Assembly: GCA_029007825.1 (NCBI GenBank) | Contig: JAQXIO010000068.1 | Location: 1-57,163 of the forward strand | Direction of reading: 5' to 3' | DNA length: 57,163 bases | Origin: Bacteroidales bacterium | GTDB taxonomy: Bacteria > Bacteroidota > Bacteroidia > Bacteroidales > JAQXIO01 | In this document: positions 17,630-28,900 of the stretch, one piece after another | Position numbering within the stretch: position 1 is the stretch's first letter | Layout: the number at the start of each line of letters is the position of its first letter | The notes under the pieces: generated by a model | Told to the model about the DNA's origin: nothing | The model's database searches: none | The model's input: the letters and a program-made list of their open reading frames with translations, nothing else | Program-made: the position numbers and the translations under genes

Positions 17630-18616
17630 TTAAAACAAAAAGATCAGGTAAATGAAATACAATAGAAGTATTGTAGCACCTGATAATCGTCCCAGTTTTC
17701 CTCCTTCAAAATTAAGAAAAGTTTTCACTCCGGAAGGCTTATTCTTCATGCTTTTGATGTTTTTTCTCAAAGGATATATCAACAGAATCAATAAAATACT
17801 GAACCCGATCATCCATAACAAATCGTTTCTGAATGCGGGAAAGTCTCCTGAAATGGGAGAAATAAGCGATGACAGGCCGATCACCCCTGTAATATTGAAG
17901 AAATTCGAACCTATGATATTTCCGATGGATATATCGCTTTCTTTTTTCAGGGCTGCAACCAGAGATGTTGCCAGTTCCGGCAGGCTTGTGCCGAAAGCGA
18001 CGATGGTAATTCCGATAATCCGGTCGCTGACGCCGAATGTTTTTGCTATGGATGTAGCTCCGTTTACCAAAATGTCCGCTCCGTATGCAAGAGCAATGCA
18101 GGCGCCGATTACATAGCAAACCGATACCCATAATTTTGCAGTATGAGGATGTCCGATATTTCCGGAATCACCTTCTTTTTTCCCTCGTCTGAACATATAA
18201 ATGTTGTACAGTATAAGAGAAAGAAAACCAATAGCCCCTTCTGTGCGGTTGATGATGCCGTTTTTTAACGCAAGCAGAAAAGCGACCGAGGCTATCACCA
18301 TAGCCAAGGCATCGACGGTAATATTTTTCTTATTGACCGGAATAGGTGAAAACAATGCTGTCAGACCTAATATTAAACCGATATTTACTATATTGGAACC
18401 AATGACATTACCTAATGCAATGCCGGAATTACCTTTTAATGCAGCGCTCAGGCTTACAATGAACTCCGGTGCAGATGTCCCGAAGGCTACAATCGTCATT
18501 CCTATCAATAGAGGAGGCAGCTGATAACGCAACGCTATCTGAACGCCCCCTTTTACCAGAAAGTTGGCTCCGCAGATCAGGAGTAAAAAGCCTCCTACCA
18601 ATTGTAAATATTCCAT
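17630..18616 (-). CDS. Calcium/sodium antiporter of the CaCA family
   Basis: Inner-membrane exchanger of 328 aa with about ten transmembrane helices in two inverted halves. Each half carries the alpha-repeat ion-binding motif: IVAFGTSAPEFIVSLSAAL in the first and IVAFGTSLPELATSLVAAL in the second, each with Glu and Ser residues needed for cation binding. Both are followed by GNVIGSN / GNIIGSN. Size and layout match the YrbG group. It is 18 bases upstream of the dCMP deaminase gene. Confidence 0.95.
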   Translation of the reverse strand: MEYLQLVGGFLLLICGANFLVKGGVQIALRYQLPPLLIGMTIVAFGTSAPEFIVSLSAALKGNSGIALGNVIGSNIVNIGLILGLTALFSPIPVNKKNITVDALAMVIASVAFLLALKNGIINRTEGAIGFLSLILYNIYMFRRGKKEGDSGNIGHPHTAKLWVSVCYVIGACIALAYGADILVNGATSIAKTFGVSDRIIGITIVAFGTSLPELATSLVAALKKESDISIGNIIGSNFFNITGVIGLSSLISPISGDFPAFRNDLLWMIGFSILLILLIYPLRKNIKSMKNKPSGVKTFLNFEGGKLGRLSGATILLLYFIYLIFLF

Positions 18617-18707
18617 TTCGGGCAGAAATCGTTCTCTTTTAATCCGGCCTTTTTACAGTCAGGCTGGATTTTCGTGCAAAAGTAATTTTTTTATCTGTAA
18701 AAAACTT

Positions 18708-20807
18708 TTATTCTTTTCTTTTTATGCCGTTTCTTTCTAAAAGAGCATCGATGGTTGGCTCCGAGCCTTTGAATCTGATATATAAGGTCATAGGATCATC
18801 GCTTCCTCCCTTCGATAAAATATTTTTCCGGAAAGATTCGGCTGTCGCCTTATCGAAGATTCCGTGCTTTTTAAATACCGAAAAAGCATCGGCATCCAAT
18901 ACTTCCGCCCATTTGTAGCCGTAATAGCCGGCGGCATAACCTCCTGCAAAAATATGGCTAAAGCTACTGCTCATACAAGTGCTGTCTACGACGGGAAGCA
19001 GTTGGGTAGAAGACATCGCTTTCTGTTCAAAAGTATCGATATCTCCTGTAAACGGTTTTTGTAATGAATGCCACGCCATGTCAAGATTCCCGAAACTAAG
19101 CTGCCGCAGACAGGCATAACCTGCATTGAAATTAGAAGCGTCTATGATTTGCTGAATTAATTTCGGATCAATTTTTTCGCCTGTCCGGTAGTGTACGGCG
19201 AAGCGGTCGAGGAAATCTTTTTCAGTAGCCCAGTTTTCCATAATCTGGGAGGGAAGTTCCACAAAATCCTGATAAACGGAAGTTCCGGCAAGCGATTCAT
19301 AGTTTACATCGGATAACATACCGTGCAATGCATGCCCGAATTCGTGTAGCAAAGTTTCTACTTCGTCGAAGGTAAGTAGAGAAGGGGTGTTACCTGTGGC
19401 CGGTGTAAAGTTCATCACAATCGAGATCTGAGGTGCCACTCTTTTTCCGTCTTTCCGGCTCTGGGCTTTAAATTCGGTCATCCATGCGCCCGGACGTTTT
19501 CCGGCACGCGGATGGAAATCGACGTATAGAACGGATAAGAAATCACCGTTCGCATCCCGTACTTCATAAGCTTCTACGTCCGGGTGATAGGTTTGTATCG
19601 AATCGCTTTTCGTAAATGTTATCCCGTATAACGAGGTAGCAAGTCCGAAAACTCCTTTTTTCACGGATTCGAGTTCGAAGTAGGGTTTCAGAATATTGTC
19701 GTCGATGTTGAATTTATCCGATTTTAGCTTTTCCGAATAGTAAGACCAGTCCCACGGCATCAACCGGAATGCGTTTCCCTCTGATTTTCGGGCGAAAGCT
19801 TCAACCTCTTTTACTTCTTCCTTGGCTGTCGGCGCATATGCTTCCAGCAGATCGTTCAATAGTTTGTTTACACGCTCCGGCGTTTTTGCCATTTTTTCCT
19901 GAAGTACATAGGTCGCATAGTCCGGATGTCCCAATAAATTTGCTATTTCTATACGCGTATTCACTATTTCTTTTACGATGTCTTTGTTTCCGTTTGCATC
20001 GTTATGGAATGCCCGGCTACCGTATGCCTTGTAAAGTTTCTCGCGCAGGTCACGGTTGTCTGCATATTTCATAAATGCAATGTAACTGGGTGCACTGAGG
20101 TCTATAAGCCATCCTTCTTTACCTTTTGCTTTGGCTCTTGCTTTTGCAGCTGCTTTGAAGTCTTCGGGTAATCCTTTCAAATCGTCTTCGTTATCGATCA
20201 ATAATTCAAATTTATTGGTTTCAATAAGGACGTTCTGGCCAAAGTTCAGAGTCAGTTGATCCAGTTTCTCCGAGAGGTTACGGTAAAGCTCTTTTTCTTT
20301 CTCGTTCAGATTTGCTCCGTTGTTTACGAAAGAGAGATAAGTCTTTTTTAAAAGTTGTGCCTGTTCTGTCGTTAGGCCGAGCGACTCTCGTTGGTCGTAT
20401 ATTGCTTTTATTCGTTTGAAAAGAGCTTCGTTTAAAGATATATTGTTTTGATGCTTACTTAGCAACGGAGATACACGTTGAGCGATCTCCATCATTTCAT
20501 CACTGCTTTCCGCGCTGTTGAGATTGAAAAATATATTAGCAACTTCCGAAAGCATAGCTCCGGAGGCATCGAGTGCCTCTATGGTATTTTCAAATGTTGG
20601 CGTTTCCGGATTGTCCGTTATTCTTTTTATCTCTTCGCTATGGATTTCTATTGCTTTTTTGAATGCCGGTTCATAATGTTCCGTTTTTAATTCATTGAAC
20701 GGGAAAGTCCCGAAAGCTCCCCGCTGGGAAGATAAAAAAGGGTTTTTTGCCATCATAATTATTGGAAAGCTAAAAATTAATACGATTTGTGTCAGTAGTC
20801 TTATCAT
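18708..20807 (-). CDS. M3 family zinc metallopeptidase (Dcp/oligopeptidase A-like)
   Basis: 699 aa thermolysin-fold peptidase. The zinc motif HEFGHALHG lies near residue 487, with the third ligand Glu expected in the following segment ESLAGTSVYQDFVELPSQIMENW. A short N-terminal hydrophobic stretch (LLTQIVLIFSFPIIMMA) looks like a signal peptide, so a periplasmic dipeptidyl carboxypeptidase is likely, although some homologues are cytosolic. Length is typical. It lies 91 bases upstream of the antiporter gene and may head the minus-strand cluster. Confidence 0.93.
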   Translation of the reverse strand: MIRLLTQIVLIFSFPIIMMAKNPFLSSQRGAFGTFPFNELKTEHYEPAFKKAIEIHSEEIKRITDNPETPTFENTIEALDASGAMLSEVANIFFNLNSAESSDEMMEIAQRVSPLLSKHQNNISLNEALFKRIKAIYDQRESLGLTTEQAQLLKKTYLSFVNNGANLNEKEKELYRNLSEKLDQLTLNFGQNVLIETNKFELLIDNEDDLKGLPEDFKAAAKARAKAKGKEGWLIDLSAPSYIAFMKYADNRDLREKLYKAYGSRAFHNDANGNKDIVKEIVNTRIEIANLLGHPDYATYVLQEKMAKTPERVNKLLNDLLEAYAPTAKEEVKEVEAFARKSEGNAFRLMPWDWSYYSEKLKSDKFNIDDNILKPYFELESVKKGVFGLATSLYGITFTKSDSIQTYHPDVEAYEVRDANGDFLSVLYVDFHPRAGKRPGAWMTEFKAQSRKDGKRVAPQISIVMNFTPATGNTPSLLTFDEVETLLHEFGHALHGMLSDVNYESLAGTSVYQDFVELPSQIMENWATEKDFLDRFAVHYRTGEKIDPKLIQQIIDASNFNAGYACLRQLSFGNLDMAWHSLQKPFTGDIDTFEQKAMSSTQLLPVVDSTCMSSSFSHIFAGGYAAGYYGYKWAEVLDADAFSVFKKHGIFDKATAESFRKNILSKGGSDDPMTLYIRFKGSEPTIDALLERNGIKRKE

Positions 20808-20850
20808 TGATAGGTCTGATATTTGAGTTTAATCATAAGTTCTTTCAATA

Positions 20851-20884
20851 CAAATTTACTTATAAAAATCTGTATTTGCACAAG
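20851..20884 (-). promoter_or_regulatory. Probable promoter of the M3 peptidase gene
   Basis: Minus-strand TAAATTTG (20851-20858) with CTTG 22 bases upstream, slightly wide of the usual spacing. The rest of the 20885-21122 gap shows no other feature I can support. Confidence 0.4.
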
Positions 20885-21122
20885 AACTTTCCTAAATCAA
20901 TTTAATATTGGCAGTGCCGAGGTGAAAGAAAATAAACCTTATAACCGGCGAAAATGTTATGAACACAGATCGGCAGATTCTCCCTGTTCCTTTTATCTTG
21001 TTGTCTTTTAGCTTTATACGCTGAATACGAATGTCGTAACCCGAAAGAAATATGACTATGAAAGGGCGAAAAATAAACATCTGTTGTGTTAAAAAAATAT
21101 GTTTAATAACAGCGCGCATTTT

Positions 21123-21154
21123 ATTGTTAAAGTGTAGCGTATTTAATACTTTTG
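21123..21154 (+). promoter_or_regulatory. Promoter of the glycogen operon
   Basis: TACTTTTG (21147-21154) with ATTG 20 bases upstream (21123-21126), about 65 bases before the debranching enzyme start. Confidence 0.55.
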
Positions 21155-21220
21155 AGTGGTATAATAAGACACTTATACAGCTTTTCTGTGAAGTGAAATG
21201 TTGAAAAATAAAAGAAAGAA

Positions 21221-23170
21221 ATGGGCTATCTGAATTTTGATAAAACCATGATGATAAATCTTGAGTATTCGCTGTCGAGAGAGATACTCAGGACCAACCG
21301 GAAAGGAGCATATCACTGTACGACTTTGGTGGACTGTAATACACGGAAATACCATGGCCTCCTGGTGATGCCTGTTGCGGAACTTAATGATGAGAATTGC
21401 GTATTACTGTCATCCCTGGATGAGACCGTCATACAGCATGGCGCAGAGTTTAATCTGGGAATACATAAGTATCAAGGCGACAATTATAGTCCGAAAGGAC
21501 ATAAGTATATCCGGCAGTTCGAATGTGAAACGGTACCGCGGACGATTTACAGGGTAGGAGGGGTTATCCTGGCTAAAGAGAAGGTTTTTTCCCTTTATGA
21601 GAACCGTATTTTAATTAAATACACGTTGCTTGATGCCCATTCGCCCACGACGATCCGTTTCAAACCGTTTCTGGCATTCCGTAAAGCAAGTGAACTGACT
21701 TATGAAAATCCTAATATCAACGGAGGATATGAGGAGATAGAGAACGGTATAAAATGCCGTCTTTATGAAAATTATCCCGATCTTTACATGCAGTTCAACA
21801 AGAAGTGCAATTTCGTATTTGAGCCTGTTTGGTATAAGGGAATAGAGTATATGAAAGAACTGGAACGGGGATTTCCGTATAAAGAGGATTTGTATGTTCC
21901 CGGTTATTTCGAGCTTCCGATTAAAAAAGGTGAGACTATTATTTTCTCGGCAGGCGACTCAAAGACAAATGTCCGGCAATTGAAGAGAATGTATGAGAAG
22001 GAGGCGGGTATCCGTACGCCACGTTCCAGCTTTTTCAATTGTCTTAAAAACTCTGCCCAGCAGTTATATTACAGGCCGACGGAAGACGATTGCTATCTTT
22101 TGGCCGGATATCCGTGGTTTAAAGTGCGGGCAAGAGATCTTTTTATGTCCCTTCCGGGATGTACACTGGGCATCGATGATCCGGTGCGCTTCGAGAAGAT
22201 TATGGCAACGGCTATACCGGCTCTCAGGCATTTTATGAATTACCAGGTGCGTGACGAGGTGATAACGGAGATTGATCAGCCGGACGTTCTGCTCTGGACT
22301 TTATGGGCTCTGCAGCAGTATGCCAATTTTATGGGTAAGGAGAGGTGTGTAAAAAAATACGGCGAATTTATTAATGAAATTATAGATTATATACGGACGA
22401 ATAAACATCCGAACCTTAAGGTTATGGATAATTCTCTTCTTTATTCTGACGGAAGAGAGAAGGCTATATCATGGATGAATTCTACGGTTAACGGAGTGCC
22501 TGTTATCCGCCGTACAGGTTTTCTGGTGGAATTTAATGCCTTGTGGTATAACGGACTGAAGTTTGTTTCCGATTTGGCAGTTCTCCGGAATAATCAATCT
22601 CAGGTAGAGGTGCTTGATAATTTATCGACACGTGTCGGTGAGTCATTTGTCCCTCTTTTCCTGAATAAGTACGGATATCTTTTCGATTACGTCGATGAAG
22701 GAGTAACAGACTGGAGTGTACGTCCGAATATGATATTTGCTGTATCGCTGGAATACAGCCCGTTGACACGGGCACAACAAAGGAATGTTTTGAATGTGGT
22801 AACGAAGGAGTTGCTTACACCGAAAGGACTGAGGACTCTCAGCCCTAAGAGTGACGGATACCGTCCGTATTATGTGGGAGCTCAGGTTGAGCGTGATTTT
22901 GCCTATCATAGCGGAACGGCGTGGCCGTGGCTTTTCGGTGCGTACCTCGAGGCTTATCTGCGTATTTTCAAGAAGAGCGGAATCTCTTTTGTCGAGCGTA
23001 TGCTGATAGGGTTTGAGGAAGAAATGTCGATGCATTGTATCGGGACAATCTCTGAACTGTTTGATGGCAATCCTCCGTTTACCGGGCGGGGAGCAATTTC
23101 TTTCGCTATGAATGTAGGGGCTATCATGAGGGTATTGAAAGTATTGAATGAGTATAACCTCCAAAAATGA
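21221..23170 (+). CDS. Glycogen debranching enzyme (amylo-alpha-1,6-glucosidase type)
   Basis: 649 aa cytoplasmic enzyme that hydrolyses alpha-1,6 branches in glycogen. The N-terminal domain opens with NRKGAYHCTTLVDCNTRKYHGLLV, the bacterial/archaeal GDE signature. The C-terminal (alpha/alpha)6 GH133-like domain has GYPWFKVRARDLFMSLPG at about 290-307 and YHSGTAWPWLFGAYLEA near 566, holding conserved acidic and aromatic residues. First gene of a three-gene glycogen operon; its stop lies seven bases before the next start. Confidence 0.93.
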   Translation: MGYLNFDKTMMINLEYSLSREILRTNRKGAYHCTTLVDCNTRKYHGLLVMPVAELNDENCVLLSSLDETVIQHGAEFNLGIHKYQGDNYSPKGHKYIRQFECETVPRTIYRVGGVILAKEKVFSLYENRILIKYTLLDAHSPTTIRFKPFLAFRKASELTYENPNINGGYEEIENGIKCRLYENYPDLYMQFNKKCNFVFEPVWYKGIEYMKELERGFPYKEDLYVPGYFELPIKKGETIIFSAGDSKTNVRQLKRMYEKEAGIRTPRSSFFNCLKNSAQQLYYRPTEDDCYLLAGYPWFKVRARDLFMSLPGCTLGIDDPVRFEKIMATAIPALRHFMNYQVRDEVITEIDQPDVLLWTLWALQQYANFMGKERCVKKYGEFINEIIDYIRTNKHPNLKVMDNSLLYSDGREKAISWMNSTVNGVPVIRRTGFLVEFNALWYNGLKFVSDLAVLRNNQSQVEVLDNLSTRVGESFVPLFLNKYGYLFDYVDEGVTDWSVRPNMIFAVSLEYSPLTRAQQRNVLNVVTKELLTPKGLRTLSPKSDGYRPYYVGAQVERDFAYHSGTAWPWLFGAYLEAYLRIFKKSGISFVERMLIGFEEEMSMHCIGTISELFDGNPPFTGRGAISFAMNVGAIMRVLKVLNEYNLQK

Positions 23171-23177
23171 AGAAGAG

Positions 23178-24440
23178 ATGAAAGCGTTAATGTTCGGATG
23201 GGAGTTCCCTCCACATATTTTAGGAGGTTTGGGTACGGCCAGTTATGGACTTACAAAGGGTATGGCAATGCAACCGGATATGGATATAAACTTTGTTATA
23301 CCTAAACCTTGGGGGGATGAAGACCAGAGCTTTTTGAGGATAATCGGGGCGTGTAATACTCCAATTGTATGGAAAGATGTTTCGTGGGACTATGTGAGCA
23401 AAAGGATCGGGGATGCTATGGATCCGCAGCTTTATTTTGATTTGAGGAACCATATTTATGCCGATTTTTCTTATCGGCATGTAAATGATCTCGGATGTCT
23501 TGAATTTTCCGGGCGTTATCCGGATAATTTGCTGGAAGAGATAAACAATTATTCTATCGTTGCCGGAGTGATAGCGCGTACGCTTGATTTCGATGTGATT
23601 CATTCTCACGACTGGCTTACTTATCCGGCAGGAATACATTCGAAGCAGGTCACCGGTAAGCCGTTGGTTATTCATGTGCATGCAACTGATTTCGATCGTA
23701 GCCGAGGCAGTGTGAATCCGCAGGTGTATGGTATAGAGAAAGACGGGATGGATCATGCAGATCATATTATCTGTGTGAGTAACCTGACCCGTGAAACCGT
23801 AATTACAAAATACCATCAGGATCCGGCAAAGGTGACTACGGTGCATAATGCTGTCGAACCTCTTCCGGAAGATATAGAAGCGATGACTTCGAGCAACGGA
23901 ACGAAGGATAAAGTGATAACGTTCTTAGGACGTATAACGATGCAGAAGGGGCCTGAATATTTTGTGGAAGCGGCTGCGCGTGTGTTGCAAAGGGCAGATA
24001 ATGTCCGATTCGTAATGGCAGGCAGTGGAGATATGATGAATAAAATGATTAGCCTTGCTGCGAAGCGTAATATTTCCGATAAGTTCCATTTTACAGGATT
24101 CTTAAAGGGAAAACAGGTTTATGAAATGCTTAAATCCAGTGATGTTTATGTAATGCCATCGGTGTCAGAGCCTTTCGGAATATCACCTCTTGAGGCGATG
24201 CAATGCGGGGTACCTACCATTATATCCAAGCAGTCCGGTTGCGCAGAGATTCTCAATCATGCCATAAAAGTGGATTACTGGGATATTGAAGCGATGGCCG
24301 ATGCTATGTATTCAATTATAACCTATCCTTCCATGTACGAGTATCTGAAGAGGGAAGGACGTCATGAGGTGGATGAGATAAAGTGGGAGTATGCGGGGCA
24401 AAAAGTCCGCGAAATTTATGAGAAGGTAATCAGAAGATAA
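23178..24440 (+). CDS. GT4-type glycosyltransferase, probable glycogen synthase
   Basis: 420 aa GT-B fold glycosyltransferase. I choose the ATG at 23178, preceded by the purine-rich AGAAGAG, over an in-frame ATG at 23148 inside the upstream gene; MKALMFGWEFPPHILGGLGT is the standard family start with the glycine-rich acceptor loop. The C-terminal domain has FLGRITMQKGPEYFVEAAARV and the E-x7-E nucleotide-sugar motif in SEPFGISPLEAMQCGVP. Placed between a debranching enzyme and a GH57 enzyme, it most likely extends alpha-1,4-glucan. This is inference from context, because GT4 includes many specificities. Confidence 0.88.
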   Translation: MKALMFGWEFPPHILGGLGTASYGLTKGMAMQPDMDINFVIPKPWGDEDQSFLRIIGACNTPIVWKDVSWDYVSKRIGDAMDPQLYFDLRNHIYADFSYRHVNDLGCLEFSGRYPDNLLEEINNYSIVAGVIARTLDFDVIHSHDWLTYPAGIHSKQVTGKPLVIHVHATDFDRSRGSVNPQVYGIEKDGMDHADHIICVSNLTRETVITKYHQDPAKVTTVHNAVEPLPEDIEAMTSSNGTKDKVITFLGRITMQKGPEYFVEAAARVLQRADNVRFVMAGSGDMMNKMISLAAKRNISDKFHFTGFLKGKQVYEMLKSSDVYVMPSVSEPFGISPLEAMQCGVPTIISKQSGCAEILNHAIKVDYWDIEAMADAMYSIITYPSMYEYLKREGRHEVDEIKWEYAGQKVREIYEKVIRR

Positions 24441-24471
24441 AATACGCACGAGCGATAAAAAATAAACGGGT

Positions 24472-25800
24472 ATGAAAACAATATGCTTTTATTTCCAGAT
24501 ACATCAGCCTTTCCGGCTGAAACGTTACCGTTTTTTCGATATAGGGAAAGATCATTATTATTACGATGATTTTGCAAACGAAGAGATTATACGTCGGATA
24601 ACCGACCGGTGTTATATTCCAGCAAATAAACTGATGCTCGATATGATACACGATTCGGGCGGAAAGTTTAAGGTTGCATTTTCTATTTCCGGCATGGCGC
24701 TGGAACAGCTCGAAATCTATTCACCGGAGGTGATCGACGGCTTTAAAGAGTTGGCGAAGACGGGATGTGTGGAATTTCTATCCGAAACATATGCTCATTC
24801 GCTGTCGTCTCTTTCCGATCCTGCAGAGTTTAAAGATCAGGTACGGATGCACGCCGATAAGATCGAGATGCTTTTCGGGCAGCGTCCAAAAGTGTTCCGG
24901 AACACAGAGCTTATCTATTCCGACGATATAGCTCCTTTAGTGACATCGCTCGGTTATAAGGGGATGATAACGGAAGGGGCAAAACATATTCTCGGATGGA
25001 AGAGTCCGAATTATCTGTACGCCTCAGCAGTGCAGCCGCAACTTAAATTACTGCTTAAAAATTATCGTTTCAGCGACGATATAACATTCCGCTTTTCAAA
25101 TTATACATGGAATGAGTATCCTTTGACTGCCGATAAGTTCATGAACTGGATTGCGGCCTTACCCGAGGATGAAGAGCTTATCAATCTTTTTATGACGTAT
25201 GATACTTTGGGGAGCCTTCAACCTGCAGAAAGCGGAATATTTGATTTTTTCAGGGCTTTGCCCCGTTTTGCTGAAGAGAGAGGAATTACATTTTCTACAC
25301 CCAGCGAAGTATTGAAAAAGATGAAGAGTGTTGCCCCCATATCTTGTCCCTATCCAATTTCGTGGGCTGATGAGGAACGTGATACGTCGGCTTGGCTCGG
25401 AAACCAGTTGCAGAAAGAGGCGTTTGAAAAATTATATTCGATAGGTGAGCGTGTGCGTCTATGCAGTGATAAGCGTTTGAAGCAGGACTGGTTTTATTTG
25501 CAGAGCAGCGACCATTTCTATTATATGTGTACCAAACATTTCTCCGATGGAGCCGTGCACAGTGCATTCAGCCCCTATGATTCGCCTTATGACGCTTTTA
25601 TAAATTATATGAATGTGCTGAGCGATTTTATGGAGAGGGTGGAAGCTCAATATCCGAGTTCTATCGAAAATGAAGAACTTAACGCTTTGCTGGCTACGAT
25701 CCGTAATCAGGGATTAGAGCTGGAGCAAATGAAAAAGGAGGTGGCTATGCTGCGCAAAAAGAAGGCACCTGCTACAAAAAAAACGCAGGTAAAAGAGTAA
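24472..25800 (+). CDS. GH57 family alpha-amylase/glucanotransferase
   Basis: 442 aa cytoplasmic enzyme. The five GH57 regions can be followed: FYFQIHQPFRL at the start (His-Gln-Pro), the LSETYAHSL segment, the nucleophile Glu in VFRNTELIYSDDIA near 145, and the acid Asp in FMTYDTLGSLQ near 244. The C-terminal 50 residues form a short coiled coil (LEQMKKEVAMLRKKK) ending in a Lys-rich tail. Likely action is on glycogen-derived alpha-1,4-glucans (amylase or 4-alpha-glucanotransferase). Third gene of the operon, 31 bases after the GT4 gene. Confidence 0.9.
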   Translation: MKTICFYFQIHQPFRLKRYRFFDIGKDHYYYDDFANEEIIRRITDRCYIPANKLMLDMIHDSGGKFKVAFSISGMALEQLEIYSPEVIDGFKELAKTGCVEFLSETYAHSLSSLSDPAEFKDQVRMHADKIEMLFGQRPKVFRNTELIYSDDIAPLVTSLGYKGMITEGAKHILGWKSPNYLYASAVQPQLKLLLKNYRFSDDITFRFSNYTWNEYPLTADKFMNWIAALPEDEELINLFMTYDTLGSLQPAESGIFDFFRALPRFAEERGITFSTPSEVLKKMKSVAPISCPYPISWADEERDTSAWLGNQLQKEAFEKLYSIGERVRLCSDKRLKQDWFYLQSSDHFYYMCTKHFSDGAVHSAFSPYDSPYDAFINYMNVLSDFMERVEAQYPSSIENEELNALLATIRNQGLELEQMKKEVAMLRKKKAPATKKTQVKE

Positions 25801-25937
25801 AATTTTATTCCTGATCGGTGACGGGGAATGTGCTGATCCTTTCTGTCTTTTTATTGCGTTGTGTTTTTGAATCGGATATCTGCTGAAACGGGAATACAGA
25901 GAGGCAGAAATAAATTTTGCTAAAAGATAAAGATACC

Positions 25938-28900
25938 ATGATAACAAGACGTGATTTTTTAAAGGTTTCAGCTGTAAGCGGATTATTAGCTACTGCCAGC
26001 ATGCCGGCAGAGGCAAAAAAACAGATACGGACAGTGCTTCCTGATGACGGTTATGCGAATGAGAGTGAACGCCGGATTCCGGTTTTTGCAGAAACGGATG
26101 TGCTTGTAATCGGGGGAACTTCCGCAGGAGTGGCAGCGGCTGCTGCCGCAGCTGCAAAAGGAAGGAAAGTGTTTCTTGTAGCGGCATTGCCTTATTTGGG
26201 AGACGATATATGCGGAGCATATCGTTATAAAAAAGGGGTATCGCATTTTCCAGAGACACCTTTGGCCCAGCGGATTTTTAAAAAGAACGAATTCCCTCTT
26301 CCTCTTTATGTAAAAACAGAACTTGAGGATGAGCTGTTAAACAACGATATTCCTTTTTTGTATAGTTCGTATGTAACGGATATCCTTACGGGTAGAAGCG
26401 GTGAGATTGCCGGGGCGGTGATTGTAAGCCGTTCGGGACGTCAGGCTATAAAAGCACGCACGGTTATAGACGCAACTCCGGCGGCGACGGTTGCTGCGTT
26501 GGCCGGCGTGAATTTCTCGCCATTCGTTGCCGGTGACAGAGAGTATTTTTTTACAACCGTGGGAAATAATCTGCCGAAATCGGCGCCGGAAATAGTTTCT
26601 TCGAAAGTATTTTCATTACCGGTAAAGAGTAATAACGGCGATTTTCAGGTGATCGAATATAAATTACGTATTCCGCTTTTTGAAAATACCTATGCTGCTT
26701 ATTCGAAAGCCGAGCAAATCGCGAGGAGTTGCACTTGGGATAAAGATGTCGTAGATACGTCCGATCTTTTGTGGTTTACTCCGGAAGAGTATATCCGGAC
26801 GAATTCCAGGCTTACGAAGATTCCGGCTTCTATTGCAAATCTTTCTCCTGAAATCTTTCTTGCGGATAAAAATATATGGGTACTTAACGCTTGTGCGAAT
26901 ATGGACAGGCAGGTGGCACGCGAATTATTCGCTCCCGTGAATGCTATGGCATTGGGTGCATGTGTCGGAGAGTATGCTGCTTCTGCCATATCGGAACCTA
27001 TAGCACAGCATGTGGAAGCCATAACCGTTTCGGGTATGCCTCTCAATGCGACGAATTACGGAAAGATAAAGGAAGATTTAAAACTGCTGCGTCCGTTGGT
27101 TTGTTCGGAATGGTTATCGTCTCCTCAAAAAAGTCTGCCGGTTCTCGGCCGTTATGATGTGATTGTTTCGGGGGGAGGTGTTTCCGGGGCTCCTGCAGCT
27201 TTGTCGGCTGCGCGGAATGGAGCTAAGACGCTTGTTCTGGAATATTTACACGGATTAGGCGGATTAGGGACTCTCGGAATGATCAGCGTCTATTGGGACG
27301 GTTATCGCGAGGGATTTACGAAAGAGGTAGATGAGGGGGTGAGGCGGATGGCTCCGGCCGATCATTCCCGTCAAAAGATAAAACGCCCCGAGTCTTGGGA
27401 TTCTTTGTGGAAAGCAGAGTGGTACCGGAAAAATATACTTGATGCCGGAGGTGAAATCTGGTTCGGGGCTATGGGGTGCGGAGCTGTCGTAGAAGATAAT
27501 GTTGTGAAAGGTATTGTCGTTGCTACTCCGCAGGGACGTGGCATAATTCTGGCTAATACCGTAATCGATTCATCTGGAAGTGCCGATATTGCTATTGCGG
27601 CAGGTGCTGCATATGAATATACGGGAGCGAAATCGGTTACCGTGCAAGGGGCTGGGTTGCCGAAAATCGATCCTGCCGATGGGGTAAATAACACAGACTG
27701 GCTTTTTATCGATGATACCGATATTGTGGATGTTACCCGTGTCTTTGTACAGGGAAAAAAGAAATACAGTGGACTTTATGATATCGGAAAAATTCCGCAG
27801 ACGCGTGAACGCAGGCGGGTTATCGGTGAATATTCCATAACCGTTGCCGATATTATTCAGCGCCGGACTTTTCATGATATAATATCTTATCATAAGAGTA
27901 GTTTTGACACACATGGAACGACGGTAGATTCTTATTTTACTTTGAACCCGCCGCTTCCGCGCCATACGATTTACGATGCGTGTGTTCCGTTAAGGAGCCT
28001 TTTACCCGCTAAATTGGAAGGAATTCTGGTAACAGGACTCGGAGCAAGTGCACACCGCGATGCTATGCCTGTAATCCGGATGCAGTCGTGCCTTCAGAAT
28101 CAAGGGTATGCAGTAGGCTATCTGGCGGCAAGATGTGCAGCTGAGAAATTACCGCTGCGAAAAATGGATATAAAGAAAATACAGAAGCATCTTGTTACAA
28201 TGGGAAATCTTCCTCAACAGCTTATTGTGCGTCAGGATTCCGATCCTTATACCACGAAAGCATTGAAGGAGGCTGCGGATAAGGTAACCGATAATTGCCA
28301 GGGCTTGGAGATTCTGCTTTCTGTTCCTCAGAAAAGTATTCCGCTTCTCCAAAAAAAGATTAAGCAAACAGATAAGGCGGATCAACAGCTTTTGTATGCA
28401 TCTATATTGTCTATTTTAGGAAATGCCGATTATGCACAAGTTTTGGCGGATAAGATAAAGGAGGCTCCGGAATGGGACGAGGGATGGCATTATACCGGAA
28501 TGCATCAGTTCGGGCCGAGTATGAGCAGGTTGGATTCGCTTATTATTGCGTTGGGAGAGACAAAGAGAGAGAAACATCTTCCCGTTATCCTGGAAAAAGC
28601 CGCATTGCTTACCCCTGAAGTGCCTTATTCTCATTTCCGGGCTGTTGCAATCGCCTGTGAAAACATAGGTAGCGGAAGGGCTTCGGAGACTCTTTGGAAA
28701 ATACTTTGCCAACCGGGAATACAAGGTCAACATATAGAATCTTTCTCTATGGCTAGAAGTAGGGTTGTGCCTGATTTGAATGATGTTTCGATCCGGAATA
28801 GATCGTTGAAAGAGTTTCATTTGGCCCGGGCACTTTACCGTTGTGGCGATAAAGAGAATCTCGGCTGTGATATACTTAAACGGTATGCATGTGGTTTAGA